This document shows positions 17,755 to 25,736 of a stretch of 64,000 nt of DNA, piece by piece (positions within the stretch are counted from its first letter, which is position 1; every line of letters begins with the position of its first letter). The stretch lies in the NCBI GenBank assembly GCA_021772915.1, contig JAJFLB010000052.1:1-64000 (forward strand), read 5' to 3'. A program made the position numbers and the translations under genes. The notes beneath the pieces are model-generated. The model was not told the origin of the DNA. It was given only the letters and a program-made list of their open reading frames with translations, and did no database searches. This stretch comes from Gammaproteobacteria bacterium. Its GTDB lineage: Bacteria; Pseudomonadota; Gammaproteobacteria; Xanthomonadales; SZUA-36.

Positions 17755-18384
17755 ATGAATGGAGAAATTAGCAGCCCTCAGATTTCCCGGCGCGAGAGGA
17801 AAAAGCGGGCCACAAAACAGGCGATCTATGACGTGGCTGTGGGTTGCTTCATAGAAAATGGCTATGACGATACAACGATTGATGAGATCACTGAAAAGGT
17901 TGACATCGCGCGTGCTACTTTTTTCAACTACTATCCGTCAAAGATAGCGATTCTCCACGAGATTGCTGCAGAGGCACTGGACTACGCCCGGAAGACTTTT
18001 GACCGGGAATTCAGGATTGAGTCAGCATCGATCAGGGCTAAACTGGGCAGAAGCGTGACACGCTTCGCCAGCATTGTCGAGCGCAACCCAAGGTACTATC
18101 AAACCGTTTTTCTAGACGCAATGAGTTCTCAAACCGGCAGCGTCAAATCTAATCAGGACACCGCAAAAGTCCCGATCAAGGGGCTGGCTCAGCACTTCCA
18201 TGATGCTCAAATAAAAGGTGAGTTGGAAGGCAGTTTGGACGCGGATCAGCTTGCAGAAATGTTCACTGGGATTTACATGTACGCCATCCTCAACTACATC
18301 CTGCAAGGCTGTCGGGGTTCACTGGTGGACAGGATTCAAAAGGCTTCAGATATTTTTCTGGACGGTTGTGGAGTTCGAGACTGA
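17755..18384 (+). CDS. TetR-family transcriptional regulator 1
   Basis: 209-residue one-component repressor. The N-terminal helix-turn-helix is typical: 'KRATKQAIYDVAVGCFIENGYDDTTIDEITEKVDIARATFFNYYPSKIAIL' (about 18-68). The C-terminal half is a variable ligand domain, resembling regulators that sense acyl-CoA or hydrophobic compounds only in a general way. It overlaps or abuts the following Fe-S protein gene and is divergent from receptor 1, so it may control both Block A and Block B. The likely operator is the TAGAC/GTCTA inverted repeat upstream. Confidence 0.92.
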   Translation: MNGEISSPQISRRERKKRATKQAIYDVAVGCFIENGYDDTTIDEITEKVDIARATFFNYYPSKIAILHEIAAEALDYARKTFDREFRIESASIRAKLGRSVTRFASIVERNPRYYQTVFLDAMSSQTGSVKSNQDTAKVPIKGLAQHFHDAQIKGELEGSLDADQLAEMFTGIYMYAILNYILQGCRGSLVDRIQKASDIFLDGCGVRD

Positions 18385-18389
18385 CTACG

Positions 18390-20402
18390 ATGGGTGAAGC
18401 CACCCGCGAGATTCTTGGCAACATTCCTGCATCCCAGCAACTACTGTTTTACTGGATAGCCGCCCTTGCAACCGCCATCTTCGTTGCGGGACTGGTACGT
18501 CGAACGCGCCGCTGGATGCATGGTGCGGGCCGTGGTCAGTGCACCCAAAAAGACTTGTGGCCCAGAATAAAGTACTTTTTGATCCAGGTGTTCTCACAAC
18601 CAAGATTGCGAAAGGAACCTTCGGCGGGCATTAGCCACTTGCTGATATTCTGGGGTGTAATAGTGCTTTTCATCGGCACCGTGCTGGTTGCAATCGAGCA
18701 GCATACACCGCTTCAATTCTTCCACGGCCTGTTCTATCTCATCTTCTCCCTGACTACCGACTTATTCGGTCTGCTGCTGTTGCTGGGTGTCGGTATGGCG
18801 GTTTACCGCCGTTTTTGGATTCGACCAGAACGCTCCCACACGACCGCCTACGGCATACCTCTGTTGCTGCTCGGTTTACTCGGCATGAGTGGTTTTCTGC
18901 TCGAAGGCTTGCGGATGGCGCGGCTGGGGAGCTACTGGTTTGACTGGTCGCCCGTTGGTGCCATAGTTGCCATCATACTGAAAAACAACGGGATGGCCGG
19001 GGACGTTTTGGGGACTTTACATCGCGGAATCTGGTGGTTCCACGCGTTGCTGAATTTCACGTTCATTGCACTTTTGCCGAGTGGTCGAATGCTCCACACA
19101 ATCGCCGCGATGCTCAATATCTTTTTAAACACGAATAAGCGACCAACAGGTGCACTGACAACTCCATTTCTCCTGGATAAGCTTGAGTCGGGGATGGTCA
19201 AAAAACCAGTGCCCGAGACAGCAGGTGATCTCAGCCGTACACAACTACTGAGTCTGGACGCCTGTACGGAGTGCGGCCTGTGCGATACTGTATGTCCGGC
19301 TTTCAACGCCGGAAGACCTTTAACTCCGCAAAGTGCAATCCTGGAAATGCGCGACCATCTCGATGGCAGTGGGCGGGCGGCTTGGCGCACGCCCCTAGAA
19401 GATATTATTTCGCCTGATGAGGCATGGTCCTGTACAACATGTGGTGCCTGCATGCAGACATGTCCCGTTTCGATTCAGCACATTGAACTCCTGGTTGATG
19501 TGCGGCGGGCCCTGGTCATGAAGAGCCATCTAGACCCAAACGTAGTGGCAACGCTGGAAAAACTGTGTGACACCGGCAATCCGTATGGTCTGCCAAAGGA
19601 ACAGCGGCTTGGCTGGACTGCCGGTTTACCGGCAGGTGTGCGTGTTGAACAGGCCCGGGCTGATGGCGATTTCGACGTACTTTTTTGGGTGGGTTGTGCA
19701 GGTGCATTTGATGCCAGGGCCCAGCAGGTCAGTCGGGCAGTTGCCACCGTGTTATCACGTGCCAAAGTGCGGTTCGCGGTGCTTGGCCCCAGAGAGTATT
19801 GCACGGGTGATACCGCACGCAGGTTGGGTGAGGAAGGTCTTTTTCAGCAAATGGCCAGACAGACTGTGGAAACTTTGAATGAATGCGGCGTGCGTGAAAT
19901 AGTTACGGCTTGTCCGCATTGTCTTAACACGTTAAAGAATGAATACCCCGAATTTGGTGGTAACTACAAGGTGTCTCATTACAGTGAGTTAATACCTCGT
20001 CTGGTCAACGAGGGCCGCCTGCTACTCAATACGCCAAGCGAAGCACGCCCACTGACTTATCATGACGCCTGCTATCTGGGTCGACACAACGGCGTGTTTG
20101 ACCAGCCTCGTGAACTACTGGCCGCCACGACCGTAGTCGGAATCCGGGAAATGCCACGTAGTCACGCGCAGAGCTTTTGTTGCGGCGCTGGCGGTGCAAA
20201 TTCCTGGTACGAGATGCGTGAAGGAAAACACATCAATGCCATTCGCTATGCAGAGGCGAAGGAGACAGGTGCAGAGCTACTTGTTACCGGGTGCCCTTTT
20301 TGTACCGCCATGTTTGACGAGGTCGCAGGTGGTCAAGAGCCAGAAAGGCGTCTTGAAATCCAGGATCTCGCAGAGGTCGTGGAGCGAGCGAGTCGTCGCT
20401 GA
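18390..20402 (+). CDS. Membrane Fe-S oxidoreductase linking ETF to quinone (EtfD-like)
   Basis: Predicted to take electrons from the ETF encoded next to it and reduce the membrane quinone pool, as proposed for EtfD of mycobacteria and related HdrD/GlpC-type proteins. With start ATG 18390 the protein has 670 residues: five or more membrane helices in a nitrate-reductase-gamma-like domain (about 18-245), two 4Fe4S ferredoxin motifs (C292/295/298/302 and C348/351/354/358), then two cysteine-rich CCG domains ('CPHCLNTLKNEYPEF', 'CCGAGGANSWYEMREG', 'GCPFC'). A longer frame from 18366 would overlap the TetR stop. It is followed 22 bases later by etfA. All expected cysteines appear present. Confidence 0.9.
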   Translation: MGEATREILGNIPASQQLLFYWIAALATAIFVAGLVRRTRRWMHGAGRGQCTQKDLWPRIKYFLIQVFSQPRLRKEPSAGISHLLIFWGVIVLFIGTVLVAIEQHTPLQFFHGLFYLIFSLTTDLFGLLLLLGVGMAVYRRFWIRPERSHTTAYGIPLLLLGLLGMSGFLLEGLRMARLGSYWFDWSPVGAIVAIILKNNGMAGDVLGTLHRGIWWFHALLNFTFIALLPSGRMLHTIAAMLNIFLNTNKRPTGALTTPFLLDKLESGMVKKPVPETAGDLSRTQLLSLDACTECGLCDTVCPAFNAGRPLTPQSAILEMRDHLDGSGRAAWRTPLEDIISPDEAWSCTTCGACMQTCPVSIQHIELLVDVRRALVMKSHLDPNVVATLEKLCDTGNPYGLPKEQRLGWTAGLPAGVRVEQARADGDFDVLFWVGCAGAFDARAQQVSRAVATVLSRAKVRFAVLGPREYCTGDTARRLGEEGLFQQMARQTVETLNECGVREIVTACPHCLNTLKNEYPEFGGNYKVSHYSELIPRLVNEGRLLLNTPSEARPLTYHDACYLGRHNGVFDQPRELLAATTVVGIREMPRSHAQSFCCGAGGANSWYEMREGKHINAIRYAEAKETGAELLVTGCPFCTAMFDEVAGGQEPERRLEIQDLAEVVERASRR

Positions 20403-20424
20403 TGCGAAGCAGAGATCACACAGC

Positions 20425-21411
20425 ATGACAGAGATTTGGGTATTGGCAGAATGTTCGGCCGGTGGTGTCGAGCCTGTTAGTTTTGAACTGTTGGGAGAGG
20501 CCAGGCGCCTGGCCCGGAAACTTGACGCTCGCGTCGCAGTTCTGGTGCTTGGTGATCATGTTGAAAATGAGATTGGCATCCTGGCGCATTATGGAGCCGA
20601 AACCGTATACGTGATCCAGGATAGCCGTCTGCGGCACTATGACCCGGAACTGATTTGCACGAGTATTGGTGAACTCTGCACGCTCCACAAGCCCAGTCTG
20701 GTGCTTTTTCCGGCGACAAGTACCGGCAGTGACGCGGCCGTGCGTTTGTCTGTATCCTATGATTGGCCGCTTGTGCCGAGGTGCGTTCAGTTCCGGGTTC
20801 ACGGCCGTGACATTGAAATGGTTCGTACATTTGCCCACCACAAGATTCACGGTGTGATGACCGCCGCCGGGGGGGAGCCTCGGCTGGCCACCGTGGAGCC
20901 TGACATCCTCGGACTCCAGCAGGCCGATCACGGATGTCGGGCTGAAGTTGTATTCGTGCCGGTCATCACACCGAAGCAAAGGCAAATCGACGTGTGCGGG
21001 TTCATTCCCGGTAATCCGCGTGAACTCGATCTGAGAGAGGCCGAAATCATTATCGCTGTGGGCCGCGGTATGGGGTCACAAGAAAATTTGCGTCTCGTGG
21101 AAGACCTCGCTGACGTTATTGGTGCATCAATTGGATGTACACGGGCCGTGGTTGACCTTGATTGGCTTACACATTCCGCACAGATCGGACAAACCGGCAC
21201 CACGGTTAGGCCAAGACTGTACTTGGCCTGTGGCATTTCGGGCGCCACGCAGCACACAATTGGCATGAAAGACGCGGACACCATTCTGGCGATCAATACT
21301 GATCGGGGAGCACCGATTTTTAATATCGTCGACCTGGGCCTGGTGGCCGATGTCAATCAAATATTGCCATTGCTGACCAAGCATTGTCGACAAGAATGCG
21401 AAGGCACGTGA
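20425..21411 (+). CDS. etfA: Electron transfer flavoprotein alpha subunit
   Basis: EtfA carries the FAD that accepts electrons from acyl-CoA dehydrogenases. The 328-residue protein has the variable N-terminal alpha/beta domain (1-180) and the conserved C-terminal FAD domain (about 205-320): 'VGRGMGS' (212-218), 'GQTGTTVRPRLYLACGISG' (255-273), 'AINTDRGAPIF' (289-299) and 'DLGLVADV' (303-310). The ATG at 20425 is chosen because the protein begins as ETF alpha normally does; a longer frame from 20194 overlaps the Fe-S gene. The stop overlaps the etfB GTG start by four bases. This pair is dedicated to the island rather than necessarily the housekeeping ETF (inference). Confidence 0.93.
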   Translation: MTEIWVLAECSAGGVEPVSFELLGEARRLARKLDARVAVLVLGDHVENEIGILAHYGAETVYVIQDSRLRHYDPELICTSIGELCTLHKPSLVLFPATSTGSDAAVRLSVSYDWPLVPRCVQFRVHGRDIEMVRTFAHHKIHGVMTAAGGEPRLATVEPDILGLQQADHGCRAEVVFVPVITPKQRQIDVCGFIPGNPRELDLREAEIIIAVGRGMGSQENLRLVEDLADVIGASIGCTRAVVDLDWLTHSAQIGQTGTTVRPRLYLACGISGATQHTIGMKDADTILAINTDRGAPIFNIVDLGLVADVNQILPLLTKHCRQECEGT

Positions 21412-22364
21412 CTGTGGCAGCGGAGATTTTCCTGTGCGTAAAACACGCTAAACTCGTGCAGGAGCCGGTCAGGTTCACCCCGGATAGAAAAAACCTCGGT
21501 ACTCAAAGCTGTAGATGGTCTGCTAACAAAGCAGATTATTTCGCCCTTGAGGAGGCACTGCGCTTACGCGAAGACGGTCAGGTTGAAACTGTAACCTGTC
21601 TTACCGCCGGACCGGATCAGGGCGTGGATGCGTTGGTCTATTGTCTGGCTGCCGGTGCAGACAGGGTCGTGCATATTCCCGTGCCCGACGGCACCCAGTT
21701 TAATCCCAGAGCCGTCGCCTTACTCCTGGGTCGTGCTATCCAGTACTTCGGGGGTCGGCTGGTATTCACCGCTCATGAGTCCAGTGACGGGGAAAGCGGA
21801 ATGGTGCCCGCTTATTTGGCGAACACCCTTGGCGCTGTTTTTATGAGTAATGCTGCAACCATCCACTTATCCAGGCATGGCGTAGAAATTCACCGCAAGA
21901 TCGAACGAGGGCACAGACAAGTCTGGAAATCGAAGTTACCAGCCGTGATTGCATTCGACAAGAACATCAATTTGCCGCGGTATGTGTCCGTAGCAGCCAA
22001 GATTAGTATGCGGCAAAAAGCGATTATAAAGCTGACACCAGAAATACTGGGTGTGTCGCTCGCAGACTTGCCACGGTCCGCAATGCTGGAACACCTGGTG
22101 CCCGCTCGCGTACGCTCCAAAAAGCTCCAGGCACCGGTCTCTGGCCAATCTGCCGCACAGCGTATGCTGGCAATCACAAAGGGTGGAGTTAGTGAAAAGA
22201 GTAAGAGAGTATTGCAAGGGTCGCCAGAGGAACTTGCCGCTGAAGCAGTTGCACACCTCAAGGAAAAGAAACTTTTTAGGCAACCGGCTCAGACGCAGAC
22301 CGGGCGGGCTACCGATTTTGCTAAAAAAAAGGAACGTAAAATGGAAGACGGGCATGAAGGTTGA
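21408..22364 (+). CDS. etfB: Electron transfer flavoprotein beta subunit
   Basis: Partner of EtfA; binds the structural AMP and docks on the dehydrogenases. I use GTG 21408, which forms a GTGA overlap with the etfA stop; GTG 21414 and TTG 21384 are alternatives. The 318-residue protein begins 'EIFLCVKHAKLVQEP', has 'SANKADYFALEEALRLRE' (the docking-region segment) and 'YLANTLGAVFMSNAATIHL'. It is longer than usual EtfB (about 250), with an extra C-terminal tail after 'GSPEELAAEAVAHLKEKKLF' rich in charged residues. The sequence is divergent from standard EtfB, consistent with a specialised partner for the adjacent EtfD-like protein. Confidence 0.88.
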   Translation: MTVAAEIFLCVKHAKLVQEPVRFTPDRKNLGTQSCRWSANKADYFALEEALRLREDGQVETVTCLTAGPDQGVDALVYCLAAGADRVVHIPVPDGTQFNPRAVALLLGRAIQYFGGRLVFTAHESSDGESGMVPAYLANTLGAVFMSNAATIHLSRHGVEIHRKIERGHRQVWKSKLPAVIAFDKNINLPRYVSVAAKISMRQKAIIKLTPEILGVSLADLPRSAMLEHLVPARVRSKKLQAPVSGQSAAQRMLAITKGGVSEKSKRVLQGSPEELAAEAVAHLKEKKLFRQPAQTQTGRATDFAKKKERKMEDGHEG

Positions 22365-23373
22365 CGCGTCCATTGGCTGGGATCTTGATGCTGTCGGGGC
22401 GGAATCCAAACAGATCGAAGCATGTGCATACCACGGCATTTTGTCACCGGAAACTGCCCATGACCCTTTTTTGCCCTTGTTGGTGGCAGCGCAATGCACT
22501 TCCCGTGTCGAACTGATGACATCAATAGCGGTTGCGTTTGGCCGTTCACCCATGACTCTTGCCCAGGTCGGCCATGACATGAATGCCGTTTCCCAGGGTC
22601 GGTTCATTCTCGGTCTGGGCTCTCAGGTTCGTGCTCATATTACCCGCCGGTTCAGCATGCCTTGGTCCAGGCCTGCAGCACGCATGCGCGAGTACATTCA
22701 AGCCCTGCATGCTATTTGGGCGTGTTGGTACCAGCACGAGCCGCTTGAGTTCAAAGGAGAGTTTTACTCACATACCCTGATGAACCCCCTGTTCACGCCG
22801 ACAAATATCTCAGCTGGAGCCCCAAGGGTTTTTCTGGCTGCCGTGGGACCACTGATGACAGAAGTTGCAGGTGAAATGGCTGACGGCTTGATCACGCATG
22901 CATTTACAACGGAAAAATACATCAGAGAAACAACGTTGCCAGCGTTGCAAAAGGGATTCGCCAAATCAGGTAGGCTAAGGACGGAATTTGAGATTTCCTC
23001 CTTGCTGTTCGTGGTGACCGGACGTGATGAAGACGAACTCGAAGAATCAAAGAAAGCCACGCGTCAGCAAATCGCCTTTTACGGCTCGACACCAGCCTAT
23101 AAACCCGTTTTGGAATCCGTTGGTATGGGAGCACTGCAGCCAGAACTACTACGGCTGTCAAAACAGGGGAAATGGGGGGAGATGGGTAAGTTGATCGATG
23201 ATGACACACTGTCTGCTTTCGCAGTTATCGGGGAGCCCGATAGCCTAGCGAATCAGATTCTGCAACGATACGGAACACTGGTCGATCGAATGTCGGTGGC
23301 CTGGGGAGAAGTACCCACAGAGAATCTTGTCGAGTTCATCACCACGTTGAAGGAGGGTTCAGCAACCCCCTGA
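22354..23373 (+). CDS. LLM-class oxidoreductase (TIGR03617-like), copy 3
   Basis: Luciferase-like flavin/F420 enzyme, 339 residues from ATG 22354, which overlaps the etfB stop by 11 bases and is preceded by GGAAG. It has 'HDPFLPLLVAAQCTSRVELMTSIAVAFGRSPMTLAQVGHDMNAVSQGRFILGLGSQVRAHI', the signature region of the subgroup named F420-dependent in actinobacteria. It is unlike copies 1 and 2. Whether this organism makes F420 cannot be told; FMN is the default in gammaproteobacteria. Coupling to etfB suggests its reaction belongs to the same pathway, perhaps an alpha/beta dehydrogenation or oxygenation of a bulky acyl chain. Confidence 0.87.
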   Translation: MKVDASIGWDLDAVGAESKQIEACAYHGILSPETAHDPFLPLLVAAQCTSRVELMTSIAVAFGRSPMTLAQVGHDMNAVSQGRFILGLGSQVRAHITRRFSMPWSRPAARMREYIQALHAIWACWYQHEPLEFKGEFYSHTLMNPLFTPTNISAGAPRVFLAAVGPLMTEVAGEMADGLITHAFTTEKYIRETTLPALQKGFAKSGRLRTEFEISSLLFVVTGRDEDELEESKKATRQQIAFYGSTPAYKPVLESVGMGALQPELLRLSKQGKWGEMGKLIDDDTLSAFAVIGEPDSLANQILQRYGTLVDRMSVAWGEVPTENLVEFITTLKEGSATP

Positions 23374-23420
23374 AATATCAACATTAACAATCACCCTTTG
23401 CCCTGCCGCGTTTTACTTGA

Positions 23421-24218
23421 TTATTTTCCTTTGAATTGTGGCGTTCGCTTTTCACTGAAGGCTTGCACACCTTCCCAATGATCGTCGCTCAGTAGGCAGG
23501 CTGCCAGCGCCTGGCGTTCGAAACTGAACTCCTCATCAATCGATCGCACCAGACTTTGTTTCAGGCCTTCCTTTGTGAAGCGCGTGGCGATCGGTGCTGC
23601 TGCGGCAAGACGTGTCACCAAATCATCGGTGACCCGGTTCAGTTCCTCCGGTACCACAGAACGATGGACGAGGTTTATTTCTAGTGCCCGTTTGCTGTCA
23701 ATTTCCTGACCCAGCAGAAGAATCTCAGTGGCCTGCGCCAAACCAATCAACCGCGGAAGGAAATACGTAGCACCGCCATCCGCCGAAGAAACTCCGACCC
23801 GCGGAAAAATGAACCCAAACCGCGCGGTTGAGGATAGTACACGCAAGTCACACGCGAGCGCCAATCCCACACCACCACCGTAGGCGTCACCGTTGATCCG
23901 CGCAACAACGGGGATTTCGAGTTCATGCAGTGCCTGGATTGCATGTAACAGGGGGTTTTGTTCTGCTTTTCTTGTCACCTCCTCTGGCGAAAGATTTCGA
24001 AGCAGCTTGAATTCGGCCAGGTCGGCGCCAGCACAAAAATGCTCCCCTGCACCGGTCACCACGAGTACACGCACCAGGGATTCATTCCGTAGCACGCTCA
24101 TTGCTGCGAGCAATTCGCGCCCCATCTCAAAGGTCATCGCATTTGCGTGATCGGGCCGATTGAGGGTGAGCCGTGCCACTGCTCCGTCAACTCGAAGTTT
24201 GAGAGTTTTATATTTCAT
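23421..24218 (-). CDS. Crotonase-fold enoyl-CoA hydratase/isomerase 1 (PaaG-like active site)
   Basis: 265-residue crotonase. The CoA/oxyanion segments 'GAGEHFCAGADLAEF' (56-70) and 'NGDAYGGGVGLALACD' (109-124) are present. At the two hydratase Glu positions it has Gly118 and Phe138; instead Asp147 sits where PaaG-type isomerases have a catalytic Asp ('SSADGGATYFLPRL'). It is therefore more likely an isomerase or another crotonase activity than a simple hydratase (inference). Start ATG overlaps the upstream ligase stop by 11 bases. It is the last gene of the receptor-esterase-ligase operon and faces the Block B end 47 bases away. Confidence 0.88.
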   Translation of the reverse strand: MKYKTLKLRVDGAVARLTLNRPDHANAMTFEMGRELLAAMSVLRNESLVRVLVVTGAGEHFCAGADLAEFKLLRNLSPEEVTRKAEQNPLLHAIQALHELEIPVVARINGDAYGGGVGLALACDLRVLSSTARFGFIFPRVGVSSADGGATYFLPRLIGLAQATEILLLGQEIDSKRALEINLVHRSVVPEELNRVTDDLVTRLAAAAPIATRFTKEGLKQSLVRSIDEEFSFERQALAACLLSDDHWEGVQAFSEKRTPQFKGK

Positions 24219-25731
24219 TGCTTCCGTGCAGTTTTTCCATCAAGTCTTGCTTCTGTACTCTGCCGGTCGGACCACGCGGAAACGGCTCATCGGTAACAAT
24301 AAGCCTCTGCGGAATTTTGTATTTTCCCAGCCGCCCACCGCAATGCACGACGATGTCGCTCAGGACCAGTTTTTTACCTGCATGCAATCGAACCACAGCA
24401 CATACCAGCTCCCCCCAAGTTGAATCGGGCGCGCCAATGACGGCTACTTCATTGATTTGTGGCATTTCGGTCAAGACCATTTCTATCTCGGGGGCATAGA
24501 TGTTCTCGCCACCCGAGCGAATCATATCTTTCTTTCGCCCGACAACATAGAGAAAACCTTCCTCATCCAACCTCCCCAAGTCGCCCGTTGAGAGCCAGCC
24601 ATCCTTGACGGTTTCCGCGGTGGCCACCGGGTTGTTCCAATATGTCTGCATGACATGCGGTCCGCGAACCAGGATCTCACCGACCCTGCCCGGTTCGGCA
24701 TCGCGACCATCATCGCCGACGATTCGGATATCCGTGTGAAACATCGGCAAGCCAGTGGAGCCCATCTTGTCGAGAGTATGTTCCGCAGCGAGAACGGCTG
24801 CTCCACCTGTTGTCTCTGTTAGCCCGTAGACTTGCTGGATGACTATGCCTCGCTCATTCCATGCCTCCTGCAGCGCAATCGGCACGGGTCCCGAAAGAAC
24901 CCAACGCAGACTGGAAAGATCTACCGCCGGGAACAGCTCTGTTTTGGCCATCTGGTGGAGCATGGTCTCCACGGCAACGAATGAAGTGATCTGATGGTTT
25001 TCGACATCGCCCAGGAATATGTTGGGGTCAAATGACTTCATGAGAACAGTCGTCGCCCCAAAATACACGGCGATCAGGGAGACAATCAATCCGCCAATAT
25101 GGAATAAGGGCATGGCCACCAGATTTCGATCATTGGTCCGCCAGTCAAGGCTGAAGCTTATTGTGAGGGCTCCATAAAACAGGTTGTCGTGCGAAAGAAC
25201 GGCACCTTTGGGCATTCCTGTTGTACCGGAGGTATAGATGATCACCGCCGGATCCTGTGCCGTAACGTCGGTCAGGGGTTCGGTCTCTGCTTGTGTCCGG
25301 AGCAAATCCTCGTAGTTGTAGCCACCCGACGAGGATTTACCGCCAACGGCAATGTGCTTGTCGCTCGGAATATCCGTATCGAGACCTGCGACAGTTTCCT
25401 GGAATTCAGTGCAATAAACCAATGCGCGGATTCCGGAGTCCCTTGTGATGTGGGAAATCTCCGACGGCGTGAGCCGCCAATTCAGCGGCACAACAATGGC
25501 GCCTATGTGAGTCAGAGCAAAGAAGCATTCGAGAAATTCCGGCGAGTTCTCAAGTAGCAATCCAATGCGGTCACCCGGCAAGATACCGAGGCCGACAAAA
25601 GCGTGGGCAGCGCGATTGGCGCGTTGGCTCCATTGCTGGTAGCTGATTTTGCGTCCTTCAAAAATGAGTCCTGTTTTGCCCGGATCCAGGCGCGCCCTTT
25701 TTTGCAGAAATAGTCCGACGCAGGTTTGCAC
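24208..25731 (-). CDS. AMP-forming acyl-CoA synthetase C
   Basis: 507-residue ligase of the FadD/CaiC/cinnamate-ligase group. P-loop 'IYTSGTTGMPKGAVLS' (165-180), 'QVYGLTETTGG', 'LSTGDLGRLDEEGFLYVVGRKKD' and the catalytic Lys in 'GPTGRVQKQDL' are all present. It lies 5 bases after the tannase-like gene and overlaps the crotonase. The natural reading is that the acid freed by the esterase is activated here. Size and motifs are like 4-coumarate/ferulate or short branched-acid ligases; the substrate is not determined. Confidence 0.92.
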   Translation of the reverse strand: MQTCVGLFLQKRARLDPGKTGLIFEGRKISYQQWSQRANRAAHAFVGLGILPGDRIGLLLENSPEFLECFFALTHIGAIVVPLNWRLTPSEISHITRDSGIRALVYCTEFQETVAGLDTDIPSDKHIAVGGKSSSGGYNYEDLLRTQAETEPLTDVTAQDPAVIIYTSGTTGMPKGAVLSHDNLFYGALTISFSLDWRTNDRNLVAMPLFHIGGLIVSLIAVYFGATTVLMKSFDPNIFLGDVENHQITSFVAVETMLHQMAKTELFPAVDLSSLRWVLSGPVPIALQEAWNERGIVIQQVYGLTETTGGAAVLAAEHTLDKMGSTGLPMFHTDIRIVGDDGRDAEPGRVGEILVRGPHVMQTYWNNPVATAETVKDGWLSTGDLGRLDEEGFLYVVGRKKDMIRSGGENIYAPEIEMVLTEMPQINEVAVIGAPDSTWGELVCAVVRLHAGKKLVLSDIVVHCGGRLGKYKIPQRLIVTDEPFPRGPTGRVQKQDLMEKLHGSNEI

Positions 25732-25736
25732 TCGGT

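Noticed and set aside
20194-20424. Long N-terminal extension of etfA
   Set aside because: It overlaps the Fe-S protein in another frame; ETF alpha starts normally at 20425.
22051-22353. Extension of the third luciferase-like gene
   Set aside because: Lies entirely within etfB; the family start is at ATG 22354 with a ribosome site.
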